Assembly: GCA_963573385.1 (NCBI GenBank)
Contig: CAUYLG010076622.1
Coordinates: 1-64,000 of the forward strand
Direction of reading: 5' to 3'
Length of the DNA: 64,000 nucleotides
Origin: Cacajao melanocephalus
Taxonomy: Eukaryota; Chordata; Mammalia; Primates; Pitheciidae
Positions 11,716-23,934 of the stretch are shown piece by piece; within the stretch, counting starts at the first letter, position 1, and every line of letters begins with the position of its first letter. The notes beneath the pieces were generated by a model that saw only the letters and a program-made list of their open reading frames with translations, was not told the DNA's origin and did no database searches. The position numbers were made by a program, and so were the translations under genes.

Positions 11716-13513
11716 AATTGTAATAATGGTAAACGTTAAAATAATAGCACAGTAGTCATCCAAATCACAGAGATTCACAAGCAGGTTAAAAAAAAACCAT
11801 CATGATAAAGAAGGGTGAGTAGCTCTGTAGGCAATCTCAAGCGACACTACCAGGTATCAAGGGCGTTACTAACTGTATAATACTCCTAGTGCCCCTAGCT
11901 TTGGAATTATAGAGTACTTTTTACTTTTTTGGAATTCACATTATTTTTATTTCTGTTCACAAGTTATTAATATTTTATCTAATGCTATTTTATGTGTACA
12001 TACTATGCAGTTATGCTGGTTTGGTTGTTAGTTCATTGAGATACCTTCCAAATGCCACTAGATAACCATATTAATTCTTTCATTAAAGAATATAGTCTGA
12101 TATTTATATTGTGACATAAAAAAGAACTATGTATGCTCTAGTACTTAATCTTAATACAGCCAAAAATCTTAATGACAAGTGGCTTATTAGAGTATAGAAT
12201 ATCACATTTTCCTTTTAAATTACACTTTCTTCTATGAAACCTAATGTTTATAAAGTTTAGCCTTCTAAAAAGTTACTAAATAAAAAATTACCTTGTTTTT
12301 CAACATTTTACGTATTACAGACCCAGATGACAGTCAGTAAGAACTTTAGACCAGATCAACCACACTGAGTGTGAATAACTTTAATGCAATCTTATTTCTG
12401 GTAAGTATGAAATATCCATCAGGCCTGTTGAATAAAAATTGCTCACAGATTCCTACACTCCATTTCAGGGTTCCTAGGATTCCCGCAGAAACGGATAGAA
12501 AAACTTTCAGGCAGAAATGAGGTTGACCTATCTCTTTTTTTCCTGTAGAATATTCTGCCTTGAAGAAAATTTGAAGATGTTTGCAATATCTTCGATTCCA
12601 CAATTCAAGTAGGTGATTGCATGCACCATCCTGCTTTATGTTCTCAGCTGCTTCAGAGTTGTTGCAGGTTTCTGTTGTGAAATATCATCTTATGCCATGG
12701 GTTGGCATATAATGAGAGAGGAGAAATTGCCTCTCACCTGGTCTGAGGATCCTGCTAATAACCTGTAACAAAACGGGGGTCATCAAGATGAAAGCAAAAC
12801 AGAAATATTAAGGCAGGTCACTTTCATTTATAAACTCTACTGTAATAAAGCAAGATGAGTTTGGGATTTAGCCTTCTTGGAATTCTTGGAATCAGAATCT
12901 AAAGTCTCCCTTGTACTAGCCAGTGTAAACAAACACTGAAGTCTTTATCAATGTTCCCCAAAATGCTGGAGCTCCTTTTCCCCTTGTTCCCCGCAAGTCA
13001 TTTATGACCTTGTGCTATTCCTTTAAGAAAACCATATTAGGAGAGTCGAAGGTAGCTAGAACAGACATCACCAGAGGCTGACTATAAATGACTCAGCACA
13101 AGTTAAATGGAAGGAGAAATAGAAGCACAAATATTTTAATTGAAAAGTATGCATTCACAAGCCCTTAGACTAAATATTGTTCCTGAAATTGTAGTAATGC
13201 ACTGGGGAAGAGAAACCTCAAACTTACATGGATTGCCCTTTACCTACAGAACAAATTTGTGGAATTTCTAGAATACCTGTTCACACCAAGCCTTCTGGTT
13301 TCAGCAGTTTCTTTTTCTTAGATCAGAGCTTGCTGCCAACAAACAAACTCCAGTGAATGGCACAGTCCTCCTCCTCCTTCCCCTGCCTCTTCTTTCTCCC
13401 ATGGTTTGCTATTTCTGAAACCCTAAAGGTCAGAATAATCAGAGACTCAGGAGGAGGATCCAGTGTTCCTGGTACATTCCCATTCTGCCTCAGATCATTA
13501 AGAATCAGGTATT
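11716..13513. other. unclassified intergenic sequence
   Basis: Long unique-looking stretch; no repeat, exon or RNA gene recognised. Confidence 0.45.
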
Positions 13514-13527
13514 AAAACTCAGTTTTC

Positions 13528-13880
13528 TCTTTCTCCTTTCCTTTCCTTTCCTTTCCTTTCCTTTCCTTTCCTTTCCTTTCCTTTCCTTTCATTTCCCTTC
13601 CCTTCCCTTTCCCCTTCCCCTTCCCCTTCCCCTTCCCCTTCCCTTCCCTTCCCTTCCTTTCCTCCCTCCTCCTCCTCCTTCTTCCTTCCTTCCTTCCTTC
13701 CTCCCTCCCTCCCTTCTTCCTTCCTTCCTCCCTCCCTCCCTCCTTCCTCCTTCCTTCCTCCTTCCTTCCTTCCTCCCTCCCTTCTTCCTTCCTTCCTTCC
13801 TTCCTTCCTCCCTCCCTCCCTCCCTCCCTCCTTCCTTCCTTCCTTCCTTCCTTCCTTCCTTCCTTCCTTCTTTCCCTCTT
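13528..13880. repeat. long pyrimidine tract grown from an Alu tail
   Basis: About 350 bp of almost pure T/C on the plus strand, passing from (CCTTT)n through (CCCCTT)n and (CTT)n/(CCT)n into (CCTT)n arrays. It lies exactly where the poly(A) tail of the adjoining minus-strand Alu should be, so it is an expanded tail. A mirror-symmetric tract like this can form triplex DNA. The Lys/Glu/Gly/Arg-rich open frame on the minus strand is an artefact. Confidence 0.95.
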
Positions 13881-14184
13881 TCTTTTTTGACAGTCTCACT
13901 CCGTTGCCCAGGCTGGAGTTCAGAGGCAGAATCTTAGCTCACTGCAACCTGGACCTCCCTGTGCAACCTCTGTGTCCCAGGTTCAAGCGATTCTCGTGCC
14001 TCAGCCTCCCGAGTAGCTGGGATTACAGGCGCACGCCACCATGCCCAGCTAATTTTTGTATTTTTAGTAAAGATGGGGTTCACCATGTTGGCCAGGCTGG
14101 TCTCAAACTCCTGATCTCAAATGATCCACCCACCTCAGCCTCCCGAAATGCTGGGATTATAGGCGTGAGCTACCGTGCCCAGTC
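13881..14184 (-). mobile_element. Alu SINE, minus strand
   Basis: Reverse-oriented dimeric Alu ending at TGAGCTACCGTGCCCAGTC. The target duplication reads AAAACTCAGTTTTC at 13514-13527 and AAAACTCTGAGTTTTC at 14185-14200, so the Alu plus its expanded tail is one insertion. Near 13942-13980 there is an extra partial duplication of the GCAACCT...CCC segment that is not in the usual Alu. Confidence 0.95.
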
Positions 14185-14200
14185 AAAACTCTGAGTTTTC

Positions 14201-15399
14201 AAAGGAAGACATTATTTAAACATAGTTGCTTGTAGATCTCAGTCCCTGTTTCAAACAGGCACCTTCTTAATCTAAAACTCTTCTCCCCTCCCATCTTACT
14301 GGCCCACATGTCAGCTTTCTCTTGGCTCCATCCCTTTTTTCCCCCCATCACTTCACTACCTCTTCTTGAATTGGGGGTCTTGTCTGAATTAGAGCCCAGT
14401 CCCAAGAATTTCCACTAAGAACACCTAAGTTTCTTCTTATAAAAGGTACAGAAAGGCCACTCCACCTGCTCTAGGTAGATGGTAAAGTTTCAGTGGAACC
14501 CACCTGCCTTCCTCTTTTTCAGTTTCCAAATCCTGAGATGTTTTCTCTGATAGAAACTGATTCCAAAACCTGTCCCATGCATGAACGTCGGTGTGGCTTT
14601 CTGTTCACACCTCTACCTGCTTCAAATTGGTTAAGGAGCCTTTCCAGATTCATAGACCAGATCAAGGCATGGCCCTGGCAGCCAGAAGACAGGGGCTGTC
14701 ACACCCCAATTCACAAGGGAGGGAGCTCCAGGATTTTCATCTGGGTTTTGCGGAATGCCAAATGTGCTCTTGGCTTTTGTAGCAATACTAATTACACCTT
14801 CCAAATTACAGGCTGGACAGATGTGTTCTCCAGGCCCTGAGGTGGATTTGTCAGTAGGTCTCCAACCCTGAGCACCAGGCATGTCTGTAGAAGAGCCCAA
14901 AGGGCATCGCCAAACACATAGCAAACTTTGAGGAGCGGTTCAGCTACTTGGAGTCAGACCTCACTTGCTCTTCGCTATCTAGTTGTAAATTGCTTCGTGT
15001 GAAAACACATATGCATGCATTCAACATTAAGGCTTTCCAGGTATTTCAGCGCATTTTCTCCCTAAGTCCGCCTTTTTGGTTTTCTGCTTTCTGTTTGGCC
15101 CGTCCTTTCTCCTGAACTGTGCACAAGCCTCTCCTAGCTTAGAGATGTGGGTGACAGTATTTCAACATCCAAAACTCCCACAGGTCACCAACTGCCTCAA
15201 GGACAAATTCTTCTGCTCCAAAATACACCTTCCTCATCCATTATTTTTGCTGCCTAAAATACTGAGGTTCAGGCTTTGTTGTTTGTTTTTTTAACTTTTT
15301 ATTTCTTTTCAGATGACCTCCCAATATTTGTGTGTCGAGGAGGGGTCATATTTTAGTTATCTGTGTGAGATTTTTTTTTAATGTTTTACAAAAAGTAGG
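14201..15399. other. unclassified intergenic sequence
   Basis: No repeat family recognised. Open frames of up to 115 codons (14493-14840) lack known domains and are within chance expectation. Confidence 0.45.
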
Positions 15400-15580
15400 T
15401 TTTGATAAGAAAAAAGAATGTGATGATGTATGAGAAAGGGAGTTAAAGAAAAAAGGAAGGAAAAACGAGAGGGAGAAAAGAAAAAAGGGTGAGGGAGGAA
15501 AAAGAAAAGAAAAGAGAGAGGAGAAGAGGGGAGGGGAGGGGAGGAGAGGGGACGCGAGGGGCAAAGAAAAGAAAAATCAT
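15400..15580. repeat. purine-rich (GA) low-complexity tract with G-quadruplex motif
   Basis: A nearly pure A/G tract. G4 runs at 15528-15531, 15533-15536, 15538-15541, 15548-15551 and 15558-15561 are separated by short loops, which satisfies the usual G-quadruplex pattern. Confidence 0.85.
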
Positions 15581-17439
15581 TGGGAGTTGAGAGGAATGAA
15601 GCAGGGAGACATCATGCGGCCTAGAAGAGGAGTTTGGAAAGTACAACAGACAAGTGTCACCTTCTCCGCGTAGACCAAGGACAGCCTCTGTTACCTCCTA
15701 TTCCAAATACTTATTTCTGCGGGGAATTTTCCAGACCCAAAGATTTTGCTTCCAGTCTGAGGAATTAGATTCACAGTCAAATTTTCCTGAATTGCTGAAA
15801 GAGAGTGAAGTCCATAATTATCCCCAGAAACTAAAGAGTCTGCTGAGTCATTTTAAAATATAATTTAAGTGACACTCCCTCAGTTATCTCTCTCCTGTGT
15901 TAGCATTTTATTTTAAAGGTGGTATAAATAGTAACTTTGAAAACAGTTGCCATCAGGAGCCCCAAGCTGACTCTGCTAAAGAGGTACACAAACAGGAGGG
16001 TTCCATGGCCAATAAGCCCACTCCCCCTAACGCACCTCGGACTCCTGCCCTGGGGCCTGAAACTTCAGGTTGTCTCTTTTCAGGGATGTGCAGGGTGGAA
16101 AGGTGGAAAATTTGAAGTGAAAATGCCTGATTTTAGACTTTGTTCTGAGAGTCATTCAGAAGAGTGCCCATAGACATTCTTCCCATCGACTCCTTCCAGA
16201 GTATTCCTTCTCAGAAAAGAAAATAAATAGACTGTAGTCAGCTTCAGTTTTATGCCAAGCACGAAAGACTTCCAAGGCTGTAAGCTCATATCTAAGGTGC
16301 TGGATAAACATCTCCAGGTGTGGGGATGAAGCTACTGCACAGGGCAATTGTAACAGAATTGTAACCAAGCACGTACACCTCTTTTTTCAACTCTTAGGTC
16401 AGAAATGATGTAAAAATATCAAGATGTTTACCAAAGCATTCCCAATCACAGTTTGAGCTATCAATCCATCCACTACTAAAAAGTCAGCTTCGGTATTTTC
16501 AATGACTGGAAGAAAATTAACTCTAGCAATAGCCTCCTAATTTTTACAGAACTGCTCGGCTTCCGCGGCAGCAGGAATCACTGTTTGAATCAACGGCTGT
16601 AATAATACTTCTCATTCCTGCTAATGCAAAGCAGCAAGGCCTGGGCCCTTCTGTTTTACGCTGCACACTGATTTGGAAGCAAATATTTTTCCAACAACAT
16701 CACCAAATTGAAAGCATTTTGAAAAATCTGAAGTTTTCACAGAATATTGTTTTGGAAAAACCAACCCTAGTGGATCTGTCAGTGACATAAGCCATCCCCT
16801 TCAATTTAGCTTGAAAATGTGAGCTCACCCTGTCAAACAGCTCTAAATTATATGTATCTTTGCATGGGGCATTCCAAGATCCAATTTAAAAAGGTGGGGA
16901 AAGTGGGGGGTAAAAAAGGTTATATTTTTCCATTATGCTCTTCTTATTTATTAATAAAAACGGTGACATCTGCCTGCCTTTAATATTGTTGGGGCACATG
17001 TATTTGTAAATAAGGAATCCAGGCACCGTTTTGAATCAATTGCTTGATCAGATATGAATTTTTAAAGTTAATTTACCCAATACCCAAATAGATACTAAGA
17101 GCTTACTATAGACAATGGTCAATGTTAGGTTCTGTGATAGGAATAAAGTTACTCAAGAAATGAAGCCAGCAATTTAAGATACTTGTTCGCTATTAGAGGA
17201 TATAATACATCATGCAAATACTTGAATTCAAAGCATTATTCTTCTAGGAAAATGAATCGCTTGGCACATCTTTCCCTGTGCTTTCTAATCTTTGTTGATT
17301 TCAGCATCAGAGCTTCTAATGGGCATTTCTCATGTCTCTAACTTATTATTTACCAATATTTAGGGGGAACTTTATAAAATAAACTATACCTGTGTTTTGC
17401 TATCTCAAAGTCTATTATAAACCACTCTAATATTTAAAT
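15581..17439. other. unclassified intergenic sequence, possibly conserved in part
   Basis: No repeats recognised. The part at 16540-16800 keeps two CpGs in CTTCCGCGGCAGCAGG (16559-16574) and has a TAATGCAAAG word, a composition I would check for cross-species conservation. Confidence 0.35.
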
Positions 17440-17700
17440 CCCCTGCAGTTTGTTACATTGATTTCCCTCCAATCCTTATACTTTTTTAATAGAAAATTTC
17501 AAAAATATAAAAAGTACAAGGAATGTGTAATGCTCCCTCAGGTGCCCTTCACACAATTCCAGTGATTATCAATACTTAGTTTCCATCTGAATGCCCACCT
17601 GACCTCTCCTTCATAACACCCAGACCAGATTATTTTGAAACAAATCCCAAACATCGTATCATTTCTTCTATAAATATTTCAATGGTGTCACATTGAGTTT
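17440..17700. mobile_element. old interspersed repeat, L1ME-type 3'-UTR-like
   Basis: Wording such as 'CAGATTATTTTGAAACAAAT' (17626-17645) and 'ATCATTTCTTCTATAAATAT' (17659-17678) recalls a dispersed repeat found at old L1 3' ends. Family and orientation are uncertain. Confidence 0.4.
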
Positions 17701-17879
17701 TAAGTTTCCTTTAGATTTTAATGAATCCCTGATATTTTTAGGTATTTATCAGGCTACTGCACATCCTACAAAGTATGCTGATTTGTATTCTATCTACAAT
17801 CATAAGTGGTGGAGTTGGCCCATCTATTTTAAACAAATTATCATTGAAATAGTCTATGTGCATCATCATTTTTAATCAT

Positions 17880-19645
17880 CACAGAGCTTTTGCACAGCTA
17901 TGTATCTGAGTTTACAAGCTCACACTTTGTCAGTCACTTCCACACTATTATTTTGAGCATGTTAGTACTTGCCATTTATTTATTTAGAATATTTTTATAT
18001 TATAATGAGTTTCTCACATTCTTGTTTTCTTTCCTGCTCCCAGGCCGTTATTGATCTGTGAAAGTCTCCTCATTCCAGGGAGCAATCTGTTTTATGGGAG
18101 GGAGATATGCCCAGTTCATGGGTCTTTCCATGTGGCTTTGAAGGAACAAAAGCATCAAGTTCAAGGATATTACTAGGAAAAGCGTCCAAATGCCTTGGAG
18201 ATTCGCACAGGGAGGGGCTGAGGTGATGGGGGTAGGACCAACTCCTCATGGTGGAATATGTAAGAAAGTGAAAACTACATCATGAGGTTAATTAAGCAAG
18301 ATGAATCAAAATGCCAAGCTTCTTTATTCTAAGTGAAGAATTGCGTTTCAAGGCTCACTTCTATTAGAAAAATGAAGTCTTGTGTTCAGGTGGTTAAATC
18401 AAACATAAGAAGGAGAAATAAATTCCCCAGTGCCAATAAAAAGTCTCTCCTTGCTGCTCAAAGCAAAAGTTTTGAGACATTCAACAATAGGTCAAAATAA
18501 CATTCTGTGTTCTGCACACCATATTCCAAACTCAAGCAAAATGTCTACGGATTTTTTTTTTAATTTCAAAGCCTTTTGATTAAAGTGTACCAGAAGGGCA
18601 CTGACAGAGCAGGCTGTTTCTGTTCTTCTGCGGAAGGTTTCAATGGCCGCCACACACTCTCTAAATCTATTTACTTCAAGGCTGGAATGAAACAAACATG
18701 ACAGATGGTTTTTAAAAAAAATCAAAGGGGAAGTTCTTGGAACACATCCTTCAAAATAAAATTTTGTTTCTTTTTTTTTTTTTTTTTGGAGCAGCTGAAA
18801 TGATTTTTCAGAACATCTGATCAGCGATTTTAATACTTCAACTTTCTCCTCCATGAAGCAAGCCCATTCATTTGGAGACTTCTGTTCTTTTGTTTTAGTT
18901 CTGTGAGTGTCTTTCTTTGACAAGACATAAAGTCTGAAAACGACAATATGCTAAATGAATGGACCCATAGTATATTTGGCTACATAAGGGCTGCTGGAGT
19001 ATACTTGGGATTTTGACGGGATAATAGAATGCTTAATGGAAGAAATCTTGGAGAAATAAAAAGCAAAGTTAATGAGTCTTCGTTTGCTATTGCTCATGTT
19101 CAAGGGGGATGAGCAATTTTCCCTCACCTATTGCAAGGACAGTAACTAGAGGGGTACTCCATTCCCCTGAAGGCTGGACAGCTTGATGGTTAGGAAAACA
19201 CCAGAAAAGGGAATGGGGAGTTGAGGGGCTTGAGGAAGGGTTTGGGGGTTATTCCATAGAGCTGGTTTTCACCTACTCATGCTCAGAGGAGCACTGGTTT
19301 AACACCACCAGTAAGTCTCACAAAGCTGAAATTTAACTTTAGGAAATGTGCAAAACCTCAGTTGACATTAACACAGTCTGTCAAAAGTCAGGAACGGCTC
19401 TTGCTTGGTTTTCATGTAAACTGGATATAAGGGAGAAAGAGGAGTCAAATAGGACCCCCAGGTCTCCTGGGTGGGTCACAGGGGGTGGGACACTGAGTCC
19501 ATAGAGGAAGGAGACCGAGGAGATCTGAATGGTAGCACGTTTGCTTTCAAAGTCTTGTCTAAAGACTCACGGATTTAGAAATCATGCCGTCTCTAGATCT
19601 CATAACTAGAAACTGGAGGACTGAGACCTCCACAGAAAAGCAGCA
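17880..19645. other. unclassified intergenic sequence
   Basis: No repeat family recognised apart from a T-run at about 18768-18787. A 143-codon open frame on the minus strand (18492-18923) runs through that T-run (as poly-Lys) and shows no domain, so I do not call it a gene. Confidence 0.45.
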
Positions 19646-19649
19646 TGAG

Positions 19650-19860
19650 GCTATCGTTTAGAAACACTAACTTCGGTTTGCAAAAGACCTGGATTAAAGT
19701 CCCTGCATCCCCCCACCTTCTTGCCATATGACCCCAGATCAGGGAAAACAGCCTTTTTGGGTTATTTCCTTATTGGTTAAACTTTGGCCACTGAACCCTC
19801 TTCTTAGGATGTTAAGAGACTCAAATGAGGTCATGTGAAGAAAGCATTTATCCTAGAAAC
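19650..19860 (+). mobile_element. MIR SINE
   Basis: A decayed MIR. 'GCAAAAGACCTGGATTAAAG' (19680-19699) is followed by 'CTTGCCATATGACCCCAGAT' (19720-19739) and a 3' part with 'AAATGAGGTCATGTGAAG'. Confidence 0.65.
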
Positions 19861-19979
19861 AGGTCCTTCACACAGCTATTCCCCTGTACTCGAGCCCCAT
19901 GGTACCAGCCAAAGGAGGATATATTCTATATGTGGGTCACAAGATCTGCCCTGACCATAGCTGTAACCCAAGAAAAAAA

Positions 19980-20310
19980 CAACATTATATTAAGTGAAGC
20001 CAGGCACAAAAGAACAAACACTGCATGATTCCACTTACATGCATTATCCGATGCAGTCGAACTCATTGAAACAGAAAGTAGAACGGTGGTTGCCAGGGGC
20101 TGGGGAGAGGGGGAAATAGAAAGTTGCTATTTGCTGAGTACAGGGCTTCAGTCACACAAGGGTACAGACTTTCAGTCATACAAGATGAAAAACTTCTAAT
20201 GCTCTGCTGTGCAATAATGTGTATATAATTAACAATACTGTACCATATGCTTAAAAATTTGTTAAGAGGGAAGATTTCATGTTATATGTTTTTTTACAAT
20301 AAAATGACAG
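19980..20310 (+). mobile_element. L1M 3' UTR
   Basis: It matches the L1MA/L1MB-type 3' UTR: 'TGCATGATTCCACTTACATG', 'GGTGGTTGCCAGGGGCTGGG' (20085-20104) and a terminal 'CAATACTGTACCATATGCTT' segment. It is a 5'-truncated plus-strand insertion. Confidence 0.85.
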
Positions 20311-20814
20311 TAATGCTCTCTAAACCCCTACCAACTCCCCTCTTTGTCCAAAACTTTGATATCTTTCCCAGAAGGACTGCCCAAGAAAGCTCGTTAATAG
20401 TTATCCTGGTTACAAGCATAAAAAGATAACTAACAATGCAAGGGCAACACGATAAATACTAAATGCTAAACAAGTAGTAATGCAGAAGATACTTCGAGTT
20501 ACGAGAGAGGAATCACTTGTGTCAATGTAATAGGAAGACAGAGCGGGCAGGAAGGAGCAGCCTGCTCTGGCTGAACGATCTGTGCCAGGCCCCATCCAAA
20601 GTGTTTCCAGAAGGCACTATTGCATGAGAAAGGAGAATCCAGAAATAGATCAACACATCCCAGCCCTTAGCAGTTCTTGGCCCAAACTCAATGTTTCCTA
20701 AACATTTGGTGAATGAATGTAAAATCCAAATTTCACAGAACCACCTATTACAAATTTTATTTACTTAGCTGACAGCAAGTTAATGACATATTTACAAAGC
20801 TTATAACAAAGCCA
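20311..20814. other. unclassified intergenic sequence
   Basis: Separates two L1M fragments; nothing recognised. Confidence 0.45.
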
Positions 20815-21585
20815 TTTGGTTTGGCAATGTCATTTGACACTAAAAATGAGCTTATGCTTTGACCCAGCAATTCCAATTTACAATGTCTGCCTAAAGAATC
20901 CTTGCATAGAACACAAGGAGACACGTATGACGATGGTCACAACAACCTTGTTTGTCATGGCAATGGCTGAATAAATTGTGAGTGACTTGAAAATGGAATA
21001 GTACACAGCACTGAAAAAGAATGAACTGGATCTATTATAATAAATGAAAAGATCCAGAAATATATTATTGAGTAAAAATGACTATTGCAGAAAGATAGGA
21101 TGCCACTTATGTTCAAACATACATGCATTCCTCAATACTATGTTGTTTCTATAAATATACATCTATGTGTATAAAATATGGAAAAAGCCTAAAAGGACAA
21201 ATATATATCTGGCCTTTATATACATACAAAAGAGTATGAGAGAGAATACCAACTTTAGAGATTCAGGACTCAAAAGTGTTATGCTAAGTGAAAGAATCCA
21301 AATATTAAAAACTTTATAATATATTATTTTACTTATTTAAAATTTTAGAAAAGATAAGACTACAGTAACAGAAAGTTTCCAGATACCATAGCATGGGTAG
21401 GGGAATTGGCTGCAAAAGAGCCCAAGGAAGCTTTTCAGGGTGATGGAAATGTTCTATATTAAGATCAAGATGGCAATTACACAGGTATATACATTTATCA
21501 GGAGTTACTGAATTGAACACTTAAAACTCGTGAATTTTATTGGATGCAAATTCCATCTGAACAATATTAAAGAAAGCCTATAATA
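20815..21585 (+). mobile_element. L1M 3' part (ORF2 end and 3' UTR)
   Basis: It begins in the L1 C-terminal ORF2 region, with 'TTTGACCCAGCAATTCCAAT' (20858-20877). It continues through 'AATGGAATAGTACACAGCAC' type wording and ends in an old 3' UTR with 'GGGTGATGGAAATGTTCTAT'. It is heavily decayed, with no usable reading frame. Confidence 0.8.
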
Positions 21586-21869
21586 AAGGCTACTATTAAG
21601 AGGATATGAGATCTGATATTGGGGTTTAATTTTTAAAGAGAAAACACATATGTTAATCTTATTTATTGCAGCATTATTTATATTGTCTTAAACTTGTTTG
21701 CCCTTTACATAGCAAATTGCCATAAACTCATTTTTTATTCTTAGGGAAAAAAACACAGTGTACATTTTTGTTGTTACCTGTACTGTTTCTAAATACAAAA
21801 CTGAAAATGTTTGAAGGGGAAAAATGTGTCCCACCCACATGTGACATGAAAAGAAGAGTGCTGGTGAGA

Positions 21870-22015
21870 GCAGCCGAGAGCTGGGTTCTAAGAGGTCTTT
21901 TCTCTGCTCACTCTCAGCACTAACTCCCCAACACTCCCCTCTCGAGGCTCTGTTCTATCATCTGAGTACTAGAAGGTTGGGTGCCAGCTAACCTCTCGGG
22001 CCACTTCCAGCCACA
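21870..22015 (+). mobile_element. possible MIR-family SINE
   Basis: The layout GCTGGGTTCTAAG...CTGTTCTATCATCTGAGTAC...CCACTTCCAGCC resembles a decayed MIR, but identity is low. Confidence 0.35.
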
Positions 22016-22420
22016 GCTAAGTGACTGGCTCTTTTGAAACCCAGTGCACCAGGGAAAAAGATTGACACGGGCCTCAAAAGAAAAATAGAGTTAGAAACGA
22101 CTGTATCCACTTATCTCCAAAGATAAGATTGTGAGCCTTCAAATTCCACATACGCTGCTCCTTCGGTCAGTTTTTCCCATTGCCTTTAGCAACAGAATTT
22201 CTTCTCTCTTGAGAAGGCTGCTGTAGTGCTGAAGAAAGCAAAACAAAGCCACGACTGTGGTGAATGACCTTCACTTTGACCAAAGCGAATTCATACAGCT
22301 CTTTTTTTTTCAACTTGTGGAAATTCAAATTAAAAGAGTAAAGATTTAGTCCTTTCACATCTGTCTTTTTTCTAATGACCTATTAAAATATTTAATTATA
22401 TATCTTATTTATGATATACC

Positions 22421-22443
22421 ATATATATATATATATATATATA
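22421..22443. repeat. (AT)n microsatellite
   Basis: Uninterrupted AT run of 11-12 units. Confidence 0.95.
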
Positions 22444-22459
22444 AAGAAATAAAAATTGG

Positions 22460-22981
22460 AGTTTTTTTTAACTACAGGTGTATGAGACAAGCTTCTTCAG
22501 AATCAACAGGATGTGTATATAGATTGATTTTTAAAAAGACTGTTATTTTAGGGGATGAGCACTTGCAATTATGGAGGCTGTTCAATCCTAAGACCTGCAG
22601 TTGGCAAGCTGGAGACCCAGGAGAGCCAAGGGTGCAGTTCCAGTCTGAAGGCAGTCAGACTTGAGACCCAAAAAGAACAGATGTTTTAATCTGAGTCTGA
22701 AAGCAGGGGAACAAAAAAAAACAGTGTCTCAGCTCAAAAGCATCAGGCAGGAGATCCCCCTTGCTTATGGATGGTTCAGCCTTTTTGTTTTATTCAGGCC
22801 TTCAGCTGATTGGATGAGGCCCACCCACATTGGAGAAGGCCATCGGCTTGACTCTAGTCTACCAATTAAAGGCTAATCTCATCCAGAAACAGTCCCACTG
22901 ACACACCCAGAATAATGTTAGATCAAATATCTAGGCATCCCATGGCCCAGACAAATTGACACATAAAATTAACCAACACAT
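22460..22981 (-). mobile_element. common dispersed LTR-like repeat, family not named
   Basis: It follows a widespread human repeat that I recognise by sequence but cannot name with confidence. Landmarks are 'GCAATTATGGAGGCTG' (22566-22581), 'GCTGATTGGATGAGGCCCAC' (22805-22824), 'AATCTCATCCAGAAACAG' (22875-22892) and a terminal 'TTGACACATAAAATTAACCA' (22958-22977). The strand is uncertain. Confidence 0.55.
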
Positions 22982-23485
22982 TAGAGAAGTCTTAAACTCC
23001 ATCATTGAAAGAGTGCAAGGAACTCTAGGAGACCAATACCTTCCTAAACAATAAAGAGTCTCAATAGTAATTAACTGAGTTCTGAAAGGAATTAGAACCA
23101 AATGTAAGCACCATTTAGCTAGAAATTTCTTCTTCTGAAAGCTGCCTTCTTAAGATTACGAGAAACACATTTAAAGGGAAGTTTGGGCAAACCCATTGAA
23201 GTTGGCATCTTCCACATAGTTAATCCCAAATCTGGATGGGGGCAAGGCAGATTTATTTGCACTGAATGAGTTGATAAATAGTTTTCAATTTGCAAACTAA
23301 TTGTGAGGGCTTTCAGTACGTTTGTTCTGTCTCTCAAAGTCCATGTTAATGACCATTATTAGCAGCTCTTGGCATTTGAGTCGTCTTTTCCTGAGAGAAG
23401 AGATCATTTGGCCCTCTCATTTTGAACCCTAGGCCTTCCATCTTGATGATGGTTGGCCGAGGTTTGGGCACAGTCTGGGCTGCAG
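22982..23485. other. unclassified intergenic sequence
   Basis: Nothing recognised. Confidence 0.45.
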
Positions 23486-23486
23486 T

Positions 23487-23586
23487 GACCAACCATGCTA
23501 GTTTGCCCAGGACTGTCCAGGTTTTAGCACTGCAAGTCCCACATCCCAGGAAATTCCTCAGTCTAGGCAAACCAGGATGGTTGCCA
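23487..23586. mobile_element. small inverted-repeat element (DNA-transposon-like)
   Basis: The left end GACCAACCATGCTAGTTTGC and the reverse complement of the right end (GGCAACCATCCTGGTTTGC) are alike, with a spacer of about 60 bp. This is the structure of a small non-autonomous DNA transposon. I recognise it as a dispersed human repeat but cannot name it. Confidence 0.55.
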
Positions 23587-23639
23587 AACTTAGTCTGTGG
23601 CCCTGGATCTGCCCCTGCCCCCTGTCAATCTCTCTCTTC

Positions 23640-23757
23640 CTCCTTGTTGGTCTTCTTTCAAGTTGTCAATCCATTGTGAATAGCCAGTACCCAGCTCAGA
23701 GCCTGATTCATAGGAAGTACTAAGTAATTTGTTGAAATACTGAATGAATAATAATAA
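23640..23757 (+). mobile_element. L2 LINE 3' end
   Basis: The terminus AGTACTAAGTAATTTGTTGA (23716-23735) plus ACTGAATGAATA fits the L2 3' end. Confidence 0.6.
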
Positions 23758-23759
23758 TG

Positions 23760-23930
23760 ATATAACAATAACTACCATATATTGAGAATTTTCTGCATAT
23801 CTGTTACAAGAATTAAAGTATTAATTCATTTATTATCTCAAAAGACTCGTGAAGCATAAAACGCTATTTTCATATACTATAACTGAGAAGACAGAGGCAA
23901 AGAGAATGCTTGGGAAAAAAATAGAAATAG
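23760..23930 (-). mobile_element. MIR SINE
   Basis: It has the reverse-oriented MIR layout: 'CATATATTGAGAATTTTCTG', 'AATTCATTTATTATCTC' and 'AACTGAGAAGACAGAGGCAA' (23881-23900). Confidence 0.7.
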
Positions 23931-23934
23931 AGCA

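Noticed and set aside
13519..13899. 126-codon Lys/Glu/Gly/Arg-rich open frame on the minus strand
   Set aside because: It is the translation of the simple pyrimidine tract and has no complex sequence.
18492..18923. 143-codon minus-strand open frame
   Set aside because: It contains poly-Lys from a T-run and no recognisable domain. A frame of this length is expected by chance in 64 kb read in six frames.
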